This document shows, piece by piece, positions 34,240-44,819 of a stretch of 64,000 bases of DNA (position 1 is its first letter; every line of letters begins with the position of its first letter). The notes beneath the pieces were generated by a model, which was not told where the DNA came from, ran no database searches, and saw only the letters and a program-made list of their open reading frames with translations. The stretch is taken from positions 12,201,087 through 12,265,086 of the forward strand of contig CM055819.1 of NCBI GenBank assembly GCA_029582265.1, in the 5' to 3' direction. Source of the DNA: Zoroaster sp. YZ-2022. Lineage: Eukaryota > Echinodermata > Asteroidea > Forcipulatida > Zoroasteridae. The translations under genes were made by a program, and so were the position numbers.

Positions 34240-34465
34240 GGATTCTAGCCGCCAATTGTCATCGGGCAAGCTCGGTGGTCGAGAGGTTAAGACGTCTGCA
34301 CTAGTAAGCAGGAGGTCGTGGGTTCGAATCCCGCCCGAGTCGGCTGTGTAGTTTTTTCACAGACACTCGGAAAGCACCGAGTATACAGTGCTATACACAT
34401 GTCGGTGTAGGGCAAAATTAAATCAATTGTTTATCTCCTGACGCAAGAATTTCACCAATCCTATA
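34240..34465 (+). repeat. SINE family B, best-preserved copy
   Basis: The tRNA-like head has an A box (CTCGGTGGTCGAGAGGTTAAG region near 34270) and a B box (GGTTCGAATCCC near 34321). Both resemble tRNA-Ser/Leu type heads. The body (CACAGACACTCGGAAAGCACC...) ends with ACGCAAGAATTTCACC. It was not called a tRNA gene because the cloverleaf lacks a clean acceptor stem and the body is shared by other copies. Confidence 0.8.
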
Positions 34466-34635
34466 CCTCATCTTATACACAGTTGGTTTTCTCCTCCACT
34501 TGTTTTGCCGCTTTCAGTCACTTTCTTTGTTATATAAATAAATTACTTAATTTGCCTAGTAATTTGTGATGCGTCAATCCTCCTTCATAGCATTAATTAT
34601 TTTATAAATAAACAATATAAGGATATTTTGCAAAC

Positions 34636-34695
34636 CTTTGTAATAGATGCAACTTCTTTTCTAACAATACAGCGACTCTGGTTAAACCTCCACAT
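34636..34695 (-). CDS. polr3e: polr3e exon
   Basis: Exactly 20 codons, MWRFNQSRCIVRKEVASITK, after a TCTAG acceptor. Phase 0 both sides. The initial M is internal: it follows RGRDYV of the previous exon. Confidence 0.93.
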
Positions 34696-35100
34696 CTAGA
34701 ACAAAACAGAGAAATTGTTTTAACATAATAGCAATACAAATAATGCTATAAACACAATTTGTTCATGGATCCTTCAAAATCAAGAGTAACAAATCTATGT
34801 TCAAGATTGCCAACCTAAAGTAAACCAGATGCTTAATGCCCCTTTTAGAAGAGAGGTATTTTTGCAGGACATCTGATATTCCATATATCTACATCCTGTT
34901 GTCTATTAAAGTGCCCTGGGATCATACAACCATGGGTCATTTTATGGTTTGAGATTCTCTCATTGTATGTTTACTGTGCAGCAGTGAGAATTTGATGTAG
35001 AATAATGTATTATCCATAAATAATCGTAACGCAAAAAGTTTTTTTATAATATGCTTTTTCCTGGTCTCAATCTTCGTGCCATCATTGGTCCGTGACCAAG

Positions 35101-35185
35101 ACGAGATCGAGACCACAGAGAGTCGAGACCACAGGGAGTCGAGACCACAGTGAGTCGAGACCACAGGGAGTCTAGACCGAGACCT
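35101..35185 (+). repeat. 17-bp tandem repeat
   Basis: Four to five copies of GAGTCGAGACCACAG(G/T)(G)A lie between two polr3e exons. Confidence 0.8.
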
Positions 35186-35384
35186 GCACCTGCAAAAAGA
35201 CAACACTGGTTTGTGCCTCAGCATTGGAGGCTTCCAGCGTCACATGAAGGTGCACACATCAATCAAAGTCAACCATGACCGTCAACCATGACCGACAACC
35301 AAGAGAGAATATGTATTGGGGGAAGTCATGTGAATAGCATGTGAGAATCACAATCAATCAATCTGAAATATATAGCATACTTAC

Positions 35385-35466
35385 CACGTAGTCCCTTCCT
35401 CTACAGAGGATATCAGCTGGTACACCGCTGATGGGACTGGTGCTATCCTTTGGATACAGAACATCG
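35385..35466 (-). CDS. polr3e: polr3e exon
   Basis: 82 bp encoding DVLYPKDSTSPISGVPAD then LCRGRDYV. Acceptor GACAG, donor GTAAGT. DxLYPKDS and LCRGRD are hallmark RPC5 strings. Confidence 0.95.
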
Positions 35467-35857
35467 CTGTCATTGAAAATCGGAAAAACATGAAAAAAAT
35501 AATAACATACTAGATTCTAATTAAAAGAATGTTCCCAAGCAACGAGTGCTAGGTAAAAGGAATTGTACAGCGTTATACCATTGTTGAAATGTCTGTAAAT
35601 GCATTCATACTATATAAGAATAAAGAGATGTATAGAAACAAACCTGTGAAAGTTTCAGCTTATTTTGTTGTCACATTAACGAGAAAATAGTGAAAATGCA
35701 ATCAGATTTCTTTTTATTTTTAGTTACTATAAATATTACCAGAATTTAATTCCAATTTAATAAAAAAAAAAAAAAAAAACTTAAATTCCAGTTACAGAAT
35801 GGGAATCTACTTAAAGGCTTGACCCACTTTGAGGCCCTCCCCATACCAAATACTGAC

Positions 35858-35978
35858 CTTTTAACAACCCAGCAACCCTGGACGAGCATAGCTACCTGCT
35901 GCACAGCTCTCAGGACAGCTGTTGGGTCAGGAGTACCCGGTAAGATGCTGAGAAGCTGAGTGAATCTCAATGCCTTAG
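35858..35978 (-). CDS. polr3e: polr3e exon
   Basis: 121 bp encoding AKALRFTQLLSILPG and AVQQVAMLVQGCWVVK. Acceptor TTCTAG, donor GTCAGT, entering in phase 1 and leaving in phase 2. Confidence 0.95.
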
Positions 35979-36294
35979 CTAGAAAGATTCAGAAAAAAAC
36001 TCACTTTGTTTTAAGTATTTTTCCTTTTAAATTCAGAGTTTCATGATTGACCAAAGTCAGCAAACAAACATGGTTAATTTTCCCACCACTGCCCTCTCCT
36101 CCCCTATGTGCCAATGTGAGGAAGTCAAGACCATCCAAGGTGAGACACGACCCAAGGCCTATGGGTGCCTACATAATGCCCATGGGTGCTAACAAGGTTA
36201 GCAGGTCCTTCAGGCATATGAGCTACAGTGCAATATGCACTTTTGAGGAATCCTTGGTTTCATTACCAGAAAGATTAATAATAATTAAACCTAC

Positions 36295-36431
36295 CATTAA
36301 TCAAAAGAGCTTTAACTTGGTCGGAGAGATTCATTGTCTTCAGGTTATTCATGGACAGAACATTGGATGGCAATTGCGGCTTGTCAGCTTCATCTTCCAT
36401 GGCCTCAGGGACCAGCATAGCCAGGTAGTCT
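36295..36431 (-). CDS. polr3e: polr3e exon
   Basis: 137 bp encoding DYLAMLVPEA, an acidic turn, then SNVLSMNNLKTMNLSDQ and VKALLIN. Acceptor TTCCAG, donor GTAGGT. Confidence 0.94.
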
Positions 36432-36611
36432 CTGGAAATAAACAAGGAAATCAACCAGGATAACTATGATTTTCAGTTTCCATTGATGCAGTTTTGCAAA
36501 ATGCAAATGAAGTTAAGGCAAACGTTATACTTATTAAGCAAATTTGAAAATAATAAAGCCCTGGAGTATATATTTTTAATTATATTTCCAGTGAAGCACA
36601 CATGCTTGTGT

Positions 36612-36725
36612 CTCCGTCTGCCACGACTCATGAACAGTTTTCCAATAACTCTCAAAACACATCCCAATGTAGCATCCTTCAAAAGACAGCTCAAAACTCA
36701 AGTCTTCAATCAAATTTTTCAATGA
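36612..36725 (+). repeat. LINE ORF2 C-terminal fragment
   Basis: Encodes LMNSFPITLKTHPNVASFKRQLKTQVF, the usual end of CR1/L2-type ORF2, then a stop. Antisense to polr3e. Confidence 0.7.
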
Positions 36726-37039
36726 ATTTTCAGGTCTAAGCGCAGATTTTCTAGATACCAGCACTGTACAAGTTATTGTTATTAATATTTGTTTCAAACT
36801 ACATGTATTAGAGGATTGAAAAAAAATTTAATAAGGCAGATTAGTCTTTAAATCTTTGTATTTATTTAATTTATTATTACATATTTAACTTATGTAGACT
36901 TAAATGTAAAAGTCAAAGGAGGGCAAATCAAGTTCATACAATCCTTAGTGGAAATGTGCAAAATATAAAGTGTGTCTAGTTCAAGGGCAGCCACACTAAA
37001 TAGATAACTGGCTGATAGATAGTTGTCAATCAGAATTAT

Positions 37040-37320
37040 AATAATAATGCATGTAATAATGCATTATGTGCAGATTTGTACAAAAGTGCTCAGCCTTGTC
37101 TTGAATGTGTTGATGGAGTGGTAACAGTGAATGTCCAATGGCAGAGTGTTCCATAGTTTTGGTGCTGCAGCTGAAAAAGCCCCATCGCCAAATGATGGAT
37201 GTTTTGAGTATTGCAAGAAGAAATTTGTTGGGGGAGTCTGCTGACATAAGAAGGTGCTTGGTTATTTAATGCTTTCATGTGATGAGAAGTAGTTTGAAAT
37301 TAATTCTCTGACGTAGTGGA
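37040..37320 (-). repeat. LINE ORF2 C-terminal fragment
   Basis: Minus strand encodes FGDGAFSAAAPKLWNTLP then INTFKTRLSTF, the conserved C-terminal block of CR1/L2-type LINEs. No tail visible. Confidence 0.75.
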
Positions 37321-37472
37321 AGCCATTGAAGAAATTATTGATCTATCAAAAATGTAATGTGTAAAACAATGGCAATATTTATGTCAAGCTTGCAGCTTAC
37401 TAATCAAGTTTTGCTATTTCATGTATTGTGTATGCACAGTTTGACATGCTGCAAAGTTTATGCAGTACTTGC

Positions 37473-37555
37473 CTTGGTGGTAGATTGAGTTGTGACACTT
37501 CACTTTCCGTTGCTTGACAGAACAGTTTGTCCCTCTCAGAATATGACCGCTGATC
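37473..37555 (-). CDS. polr3e: polr3e exon with GC donor
   Basis: 83 bp encoding DQRSYSERDKLFCQATESE and LNLPPR. The acceptor is TTGTAG. The donor reads AAG|GCAAGT, and no nearby GT keeps the next exon open, so this is a GC-AG intron. Confidence 0.9.
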
Positions 37556-38329
37556 CTACAAAGTATAGTTTAATTGACCATTAAATGCAACGTCCAATGG
37601 TCTGTATAGGTCTCCAGGAATAGAAGACAGAGTGGGGTAGGGAAAATTTGTCTCCAAATTATGATGAACAGCAGTGTACAAAAAGGAAATGTACAACATT
37701 GGTAATGTTGGAAAAAACTGCTTCTTTGGGTATACTTACTGTCTTAACATTGGTAATATTGGCAAAATTGTAGCCCAAATAAGGACTCTGTCTCTGTATA
37801 CACAGAAACGAAGTCCTATCAAACAGCAGGTCAATCGATGCACAGAGAACGTCTTTTGTGACAATGTTTAAATTTTACCTGTATGGGAAGGCTGAAACTC
37901 TGTACTAAGTTTCCATGAACAACTATAATGACAAATGCTAAGGTTCGAATTTCAAAATATCATTTTTACCAAGTCATTTTATTGAAAGCAAATCCAGATT
38001 TAACAGTTTAGAAATCCTTGAGTTTCGATGGTTGTTCGTGATTTCAAAGTCCATTTAGTGTACGCGTGTGTAGCGACAAAACGGATGTGTATGTGCGGTA
38101 CATGTAAAACATTCCACGCAGCAGGTTTTATGTGGGCTCGTCACGCTCGATGTACGCCGACACACCCATACCGACACTGGCATATTTCTTTTGGTCGTAA
38201 CGCTCAAGTGAGCAACAGCCATCAAAACTTAAGTAATTCTTTAATGTTAAATATTGGGATTATTTCAGTAAAAATACTTAGTGAAAATTATATTTTGAAA
38301 TTCAAACCTCACTGAGACGCATTGTATTT

Positions 38330-40410
38330 GGGCAATTCCACGGTAACGGAGTGACACCAAAACACATTTTTCAGATTTTAAACACATTTATCACAAAGAG
38401 TTTATTGATTAATCCTGAAAGTTTGGTAACATTTAACTACTGTACCTAGTACTTGTATCTGTTAGTGTGTGTTTTTTAATTTTCTTTTCCACTTCCATTA
38501 ATTAATTATGAATATTTATTTCCCTGGTAACGGAGTGACACTGAATGGACATGGGTTTTTTGCTCATTTACTCATAATGAAATGAAAACCCTGTGAAATG
38601 AAATGGTTTCAGAGTTGTCTATGGTGTCAATATTAAAGTACAAAGCATAAGCTTTAATATGATTACCCCACTTAAAAAAATTGATTGGCTAAAAATAATT
38701 ATACAATATCCTTAACGATTTTGTGTCTGGTAACGGAGTGACAAAATGTACTACCACATACATGTACATGTACATGTACATGTACAATGATACACAAAAC
38801 AATGTGCTGCCAAACAATTTACGTAATACCTAAAGTCAATGTTTTATTGAAGTGAGTTATTAAAAGTAATATTTGATAAGTAATATAATGAGGGATGTGG
38901 GGTAATTAATAGAAAAAAAAGAAGTCGACATTTGACATTTACTATTTTACTTTATACTGTACATGTACATGTACCTGCATTTATGCCAAGTCGTTACGAA
39001 GTTAGAACTGGTACATGTACATGTATGCACATTTCTATGTAGTAGTGGCCCTCCTTGCTTTCTTACGCTCTCTATGAGTCTATCTTTCAACAAGTATTCA
39101 TCTTTCTTGCAGCTTTTCATGATTCTTTCCCTATATCTATGCTGTTTTTTGACACTCGATAAAGGCATACTGAGGACATGAATGTGAAGAATCAATAACA
39201 CCTTTGTAAAATATTTTAATACAGAATACTTGCAAAAAATTGCTTTTGTATGTGTACATACGTGTGCGGTACTACAATTAATAAACAGAAGTAACTACCT
39301 GTACAATTAAATTTAAAAAAAATACTCATGTTTCCATAGGTTATTCTACCATGTCTACCATTAAAAGCTACATGTAGATAAAACCAGGACAGCAGAGATG
39401 AGACTAAAGTTTGTATAAAAAAACATCTTGTAACTTAAAATGTTTTTTATAAAATCACAAATAACACTCATTTTGTTGTTCCAAGCACTGATATTAGGAA
39501 CAAAGTGTATCTAACTTTTCACCATGGTTAGCCAAGAACCTGTGTCTATCCTCAATAATGAACAGCATACAATGCCTTAATCCATGACGCTCAAACAATT
39601 TAACTTCCCACCAATTTCTTAAAAAATGAATATTCATTCCAAAAGCAGTTTTGATTGGCCTAATATATGCATGACATATTTAATTATGCACTCAACTTCT
39701 ATAATAAAATGTTCCAAACATGTACATGTACAGTCCACATGCAACCCCATTTATTTCACACATGATAGTCACATGAATGCATCTAGGTAGAAATTCTGAA
39801 TACACAGCAGCAGAAAATGTAAGATGTGTGTATTATGCAATGGGATGTCACTCCGTTACCGAATACTAACGGAGTGACCTAATTAATATGATTTTAATTA
39901 CTAAACAAATGTTACACAGATTTCCTAATTAAGTGCTTTTATTAGGCTTATGTTAAGTTGATTTGGCCAGAAAATTTCATTGATCTCATACTTTGATTTT
40001 TTTAAATTATTCTAAAAAATGGCATTTTTCCGGTAACGGAGTAACAATTTATTAATTATGCGATTAATCCCAATTTATTACGCCAAAAAAAATTAAGATT
40101 GTGAAAATTTTAATTTTATTAATTTAATCTATACTTCATCCTCACATCATCATTAAATTTAGCTTCTAATGTCTTATTTAAGGAATAATTTGAACAATAA
40201 TTAATTTAAGTGTTTTTACAATTTATTTACAATTTAGCAATAATAATCACGAAAAATTAAATTTCAGGTATTTAATGTTCAAAATTTAAAAATTTGTATA
40301 CATATCTGGAAAATACAGATTTTTAAGGTTTCATTTGATACTAATTTTCTTGAAATCCTGTAAGTATTAAATTTTTGATGTTTTGTCCCATTTGGCGTGG
40401 AACTGTCCAT
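38330..40410. mobile_element. Candidate 2.1 kb DNA transposon with repeated GGTAACGGAGTGACA
   Basis: The ends can be aligned as imperfect inverted repeats (GGGCAATTCCACGG near 38330; complement of CGTGGAACTGTCC near 40397-40409), with ATTT on both flanks. Six copies of GGTAACGGAGTGACA or close variants lie inside (38342, 38526, 38729, inverted 39846, 39867, 40032). No protein is visible. Boundaries are tentative. Confidence 0.5.
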
Positions 40411-41408
40411 TTGGTCATAGGATTCTACTGCCGAGTTTCAGCAGCTTCACACAGGAAAAAATTCAGCAATTTATGATTTTACACAAAATATTTCTTTTCC
40501 GTATTAGCAATTTTTGGGTTAAATCCTGGACGTCACCGTAGTACACGAAGGTGAAAGTCCAACCTGGGCTAGCAAAACTGCTTCTATAGGTATACTTACT
40601 ATATATAAAGGGAACTGCTCCTTCGGCAAGTTTTTTTGTAGTATGTGCATAGTTTGTTTGGGTTTTCTCCAAAATGAGAGCAGACAGAATAATTTTTCAG
40701 GATGATTGTACTTTTTAATACCAACTTCACATCCATTAGCTTTCAGATAATATTATTTGGCAATCTTGTAATCAGGAAATTACCAATGTTTTACCTTCCC
40801 TTTAAATTTGGTGAAGGATAATGTGACACACACACTTTTATAATAAGTGATTAATTCATGAAACATACCAATGGGTGTTGCCATGACTGCCGTGTTACCA
40901 ATATTCTACATCAACCATTGTTTTCTATCCAGTCCAGTGACTATTCAACCAATGCTGTTCATTCTTTTAAAAAATGCCTGTGTACCACATATTTAAGAAT
41001 GTGTGGTGCGCGCATGCAGTGTTGTATTCCTGCAAAAATGGCAAAAAAACAGTGGTCGGTAGATTAGTCTATATACATGTAGTGCCCTTTACTGAACCAG
41101 TGACATAAACAGGGTCCTATTTGCTAGGGGGGTGCACCACTTTTTCTGAGGGGGCATGTCCAAAAGAGGATATAGTTTTCAATAATACATGTCCACTTGT
41201 ATGAATTGTATGAGTCTAATAAAAATTTGAAAATTTTAGCCCTCTAAAATTGTTTAAAAAAATTAAACCGAAGCCTCACCAAAACTTTATTTGCAAGAAA
41301 TTCAAAAACAGTTTAAAGACAACAGTGTTGGATTAATGCTTTTTAAATGTTTGATTATATAAATAAATGTTTGTTTTACCAATTTCATGCACCAAGCTCA
41401 TTATCATA

Positions 41409-41416
<8 letters not shown>

Positions 41417-41440
<24 letters not shown>

Positions 41441-41927
41441 GTATAGATTTATATAGCGCACGTATCCACCAACTAAGTGGCGCTCAAGGCGCATTATATT
41501 ATTATCCCTGCTCATAAGGCTCATAAGGCTCATAAATCATTCCTGAAACCATCTCAGCTCCCTGGGGAGTATACAGCTCAATTGCTGCCATTTCTAGCGC
41601 ATATAGAGCAAACCATCTCTGCCTTCACAGGTACCCATTTAACCCCTGGGTGGAGAGAAGCAATTATGGTTAAGTGTCTTGCTCAAGGACACAGGTGTCA
41701 CGGCAGGGCTCGAACCCACACTCTGCTGCTGGCAACACCAGAACTTGAGTTCAGTGCGCTAGACCGCACGACAATCCACTTTACGTGCATTATACAACAC
41801 CACGGGACCTCTGACTTCGTCCCATCCGAAGGACGAAGCAATTATGGTTAAGTACCTTGCTCAAGGACACAAGTGTCACGACCGGGGCTCGAACCCACAC
41901 CCTGCTGCTGGCAACACCAGAACTTGA
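41417..41927 (-). repeat. SINE family A, dimeric copy
   Basis: Read on the minus strand: two tRNA-like units each with a B box (complement of GCTCGAACCC), a body containing CAGCTCCCTGGGGAGTATA in complement, and a TATATAAAT plus ATT-repeat tail. Confidence 0.85.
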
Positions 41928-42102
41928 ATACATTTTCGACAAATTAACGACAAAATATAAGCTGAAATTTTTACATGTTGGTTGTTAAATGCAAAGAGAG
42001 TATGCATACCCAAAGGAGCAGTTTTTCTAACTTTACCAATGTTGTATTTTTCCTTTTAAAATAAAGTAATTCAATGCATCAACCTGGTATTGGCACACTT
42101 AC

Positions 42103-42266
42103 ATGGATGTACTGGCAGTCGAGCGATATCCACATTTCCTCTGACAGCATCTTTTCATGATGGGAGTAGGATGCAAGACGCCTGGCCTTGGCTTGGTCAC
42201 TCTCAGGTCGGGCAAACTGGACCTTGATTGGCTTGGCCTCCTCTTCCTCCTCCTGGGAAGATTCAC
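42103..42266 (-). CDS. polr3e: polr3e exon
   Basis: 164 bp encoding GESSQEEEEEAKPIKVQFARPESDQAK and further residues to DCQYIH. The acceptor is CGACTCAG at 42267: the AG at 42283 would introduce a stop. Donor GTAAGT. FARPESD is a conserved RPC5 block. Confidence 0.94.
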
Positions 42267-43406
42267 CTGAGTCGGGGGAATAGACCTTTATCATGCAGCT
42301 GCCATCTTTTTTTTACACACAATACTATATGACAGTCAGAGTGAGGCTCATGTCCGAAATAGTCTGGTGCCTATGATGTAGTGAACCAATTCACTACTTG
42401 TCCGCAGTGGTTACAGTGTGAATAGAATCCATCAACAGAACTTTGTAGAAATAGATGCTGGCCAAAACTGCTGATTCAGCTTGACTTACCCAAAGTCATC
42501 ACTGAATAATCAACTAATCAAGATACGTGTATAGACCTTGTGTAAAGGGCCAATCCCAGTACATCGGCTCAAAATCAAGATTTTCATGTTGCATGACTTT
42601 CAGCATGTGTAGGAAACATGTGGGGACTAAATATGTGGAAAAAGCATTTTAATTTTATCAAGTAACTTATCACTCACAAAAATATGTCTATTAAGTTCAC
42701 TGTCGGCAATATTCTTTTTTTTAAATGTGTCTTCAGTTTTACTGGTTGTGAACTTAATGAAGACGGAAATTATATGTCAACATTGTGAAGCTATAGGTTT
42801 CCTTTCCCTTCCTTTGGAACTTATATTTTCACAATCAACACATACGTTACCATAGAACTCCCCTGAATCCCGAATTTATTTATCCAGCAAAATCAAACTT
42901 CATTCTAATAAATCAACATGAGAAAATGTCTATTATTCATCCATTGTATTGTTGATCTCTAGATCAAAGCATTTTTTTTAGTACTAAAGCCTAAACTGCC
43001 GACTTTCAAATAGGCAATTTTATGACATGAAACATATGTTACCATATTTCATTAATCCCACATGGGTCGACATGCGTAATATTCAGTGCAACTTGAGCAT
43101 TGTATTTATACTTGTAATTCTGAGCAAGACTGCATTTCATTGCGTCCACGTGTTGGTCCATTTCCCGCCAAAAGCACACTTTGAAACTTATGTTACGAAA
43201 CATATGTTACCATCATTTATTGTTAGTTTGATTTTACTGTGAATGATGATCGTATGATCCAAAAATTGAAAAAACAACAGCGCCCTCTAAGTGTTACCCA
43301 CTCCCTAACAACCAGCTTCATTCATAAAAATGCCGTCTGATACGTGATCAGATGATGTCAAGATAAAAATATAATAATATTGGGAAAAACATTTATTGGA
43401 ATAACA

Positions 43407-44045
43407 TTAACCAGTTCACGTCGGGAATATATATTTTTTTCCAGTCCCCGTGCGGGTTTATTTTCAGTGAAAAATCTGAAAAAATTTCTAGCCATTAATA
43501 ATTTTTTTTGTCAATGAAACTAAGTCCAGACACCCAAATAAACACCTTTACTCATTGACATTTCGAGAATTAAATGGCTAGTTTTTTAATTACAGTTGTG
43601 TTTGTTCAGCACAATTAGACTGTTGGCAAGCTCCGATGCAACGGCCTATTAGCGACCAGCGCCCGGTCGAACAGACGGCATACCCGGAGAGAGAGGAAAG
43701 GCCTCGTAAACAATGGATATAAATCCGTCTTTACAAATTCTTGGCTGGTACGTCAAAGGCACAGGTCTTGGATAAAGGGATTACGCAAAAATCAACAAAA
43801 AGAGTGAACTCGTTCATTGTTTGCAGTACCTTTTGTCCGGGGCCACCGAACCGTGACCCCATGGACTCCGAGAAACGATTGCATGTATACAAGTCAGGCG
43901 CCACGACGGCACAGCACGCCACGTGTGGCGTGTTGACAAGTCTCCCGGTAACACACAAAAATCGGAATGCGTGTTCAGACGCTCTCCGATCCGCTGTACA
44001 AAACAAAATTGGGTGTATACACGGCCTCCGAAGCGAACTGGTTAA
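43407..44045. mobile_element. TTAA-type non-autonomous transposon, second copy
   Basis: TTAA at both limits (43407-43410, 44042-44045). Inner ends CCAGTTC(A/G)C match the copy in the LINE at 22862-23533. The two copies also share an internal block around GGCCTCCGAAGCGAACTGG. The 108-codon plus-strand ORF in it has no family signature. Confidence 0.75.
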
Positions 44046-44635
44046 ACATTCCAACACCTGCAAATAAAGCTAGAATTTCCCTTTTTTAGAATTATGAATT
44101 ATTCACTATTTTTGTTAACATTTTTGTTTACCTGTAAATTTAGAACATATGTAAATGTAAGGCATGTTTCATATTTCTTTACACATTTTATTTAAGAGTA
44201 TATGTCTTTAAAAGAAAACAGTGTTGTAAATCGCAGATTTATTCATGTAAATATATAAAATTTTCTTTAAATTGAGAAATATTTTTCCAACTTTTACATT
44301 TTTCGTACTTTCAATTACTTGGTAATATCGAGTTTTAATCAATATTTTTCAGTGGTAACTTAAGTTTCATGTTCTTTTCAAAGTGAACCTTTGTTTGATA
44401 ACTGTGTTCAATAATCTTCACTTATAATAGTTACACACTTAATGGGCATAGTCTACAGATAATAACGAGGCTACGAGAATCTGTTTGGCAAACCATTTTC
44501 ATGTAATCAACCACCTACATGTAGTAATAGCCCAGAAAGCAATGATAACGCAAGTTACACAGAAATTAAAAAAACTTCTAATATGCAAATTGTTTCACGT
44601 TTGTTTATTGAATATCTTCACACCCTTTCATCAAT

Positions 44636-44700
44636 CAATCAATCAATCATCAGGCATTTGTAGAGCGCCGTCATTCTATTCCGAGGCGCTTGGAGACGTG
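44636..44700 (-). repeat. L2-like 3' tail with (ATTG)n
   Basis: Minus strand reads GCGCCTCGGAATAG..., GCGCTCTACAAATGCC, then ATTG repeats: the pattern of an L2-clade LINE or dependent SINE tail. Confidence 0.6.
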
Positions 44701-44819
44701 AAGAAAAAAATAAAAACGAGAATTCACAGAATTCTGACTTTTCTCCGTTTACATTCTTTATTCCAGTTTCTGTGATGCACTAAGTCTTTAAGATTTCAGA
44801 AAGTCTTTAAGATTTCAAG

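Noticed and set aside
34255..34345. tRNA-Ser/Leu-like gene with good A and B boxes
   Set aside because: The acceptor stem is not clean, and the downstream body is shared with copies at 14215 and 12328, so it is a SINE head.
34636..34695. MWRFNQ... as a translation start
   Set aside because: The methionine directly follows RGRDYV of the upstream exon across a phase-0 junction; it is an internal residue.
43741..44067. 108-codon ORF as a host gene
   Set aside because: Lies wholly inside a TTAA transposon whose other copy has the same sequence out of frame; no family match.
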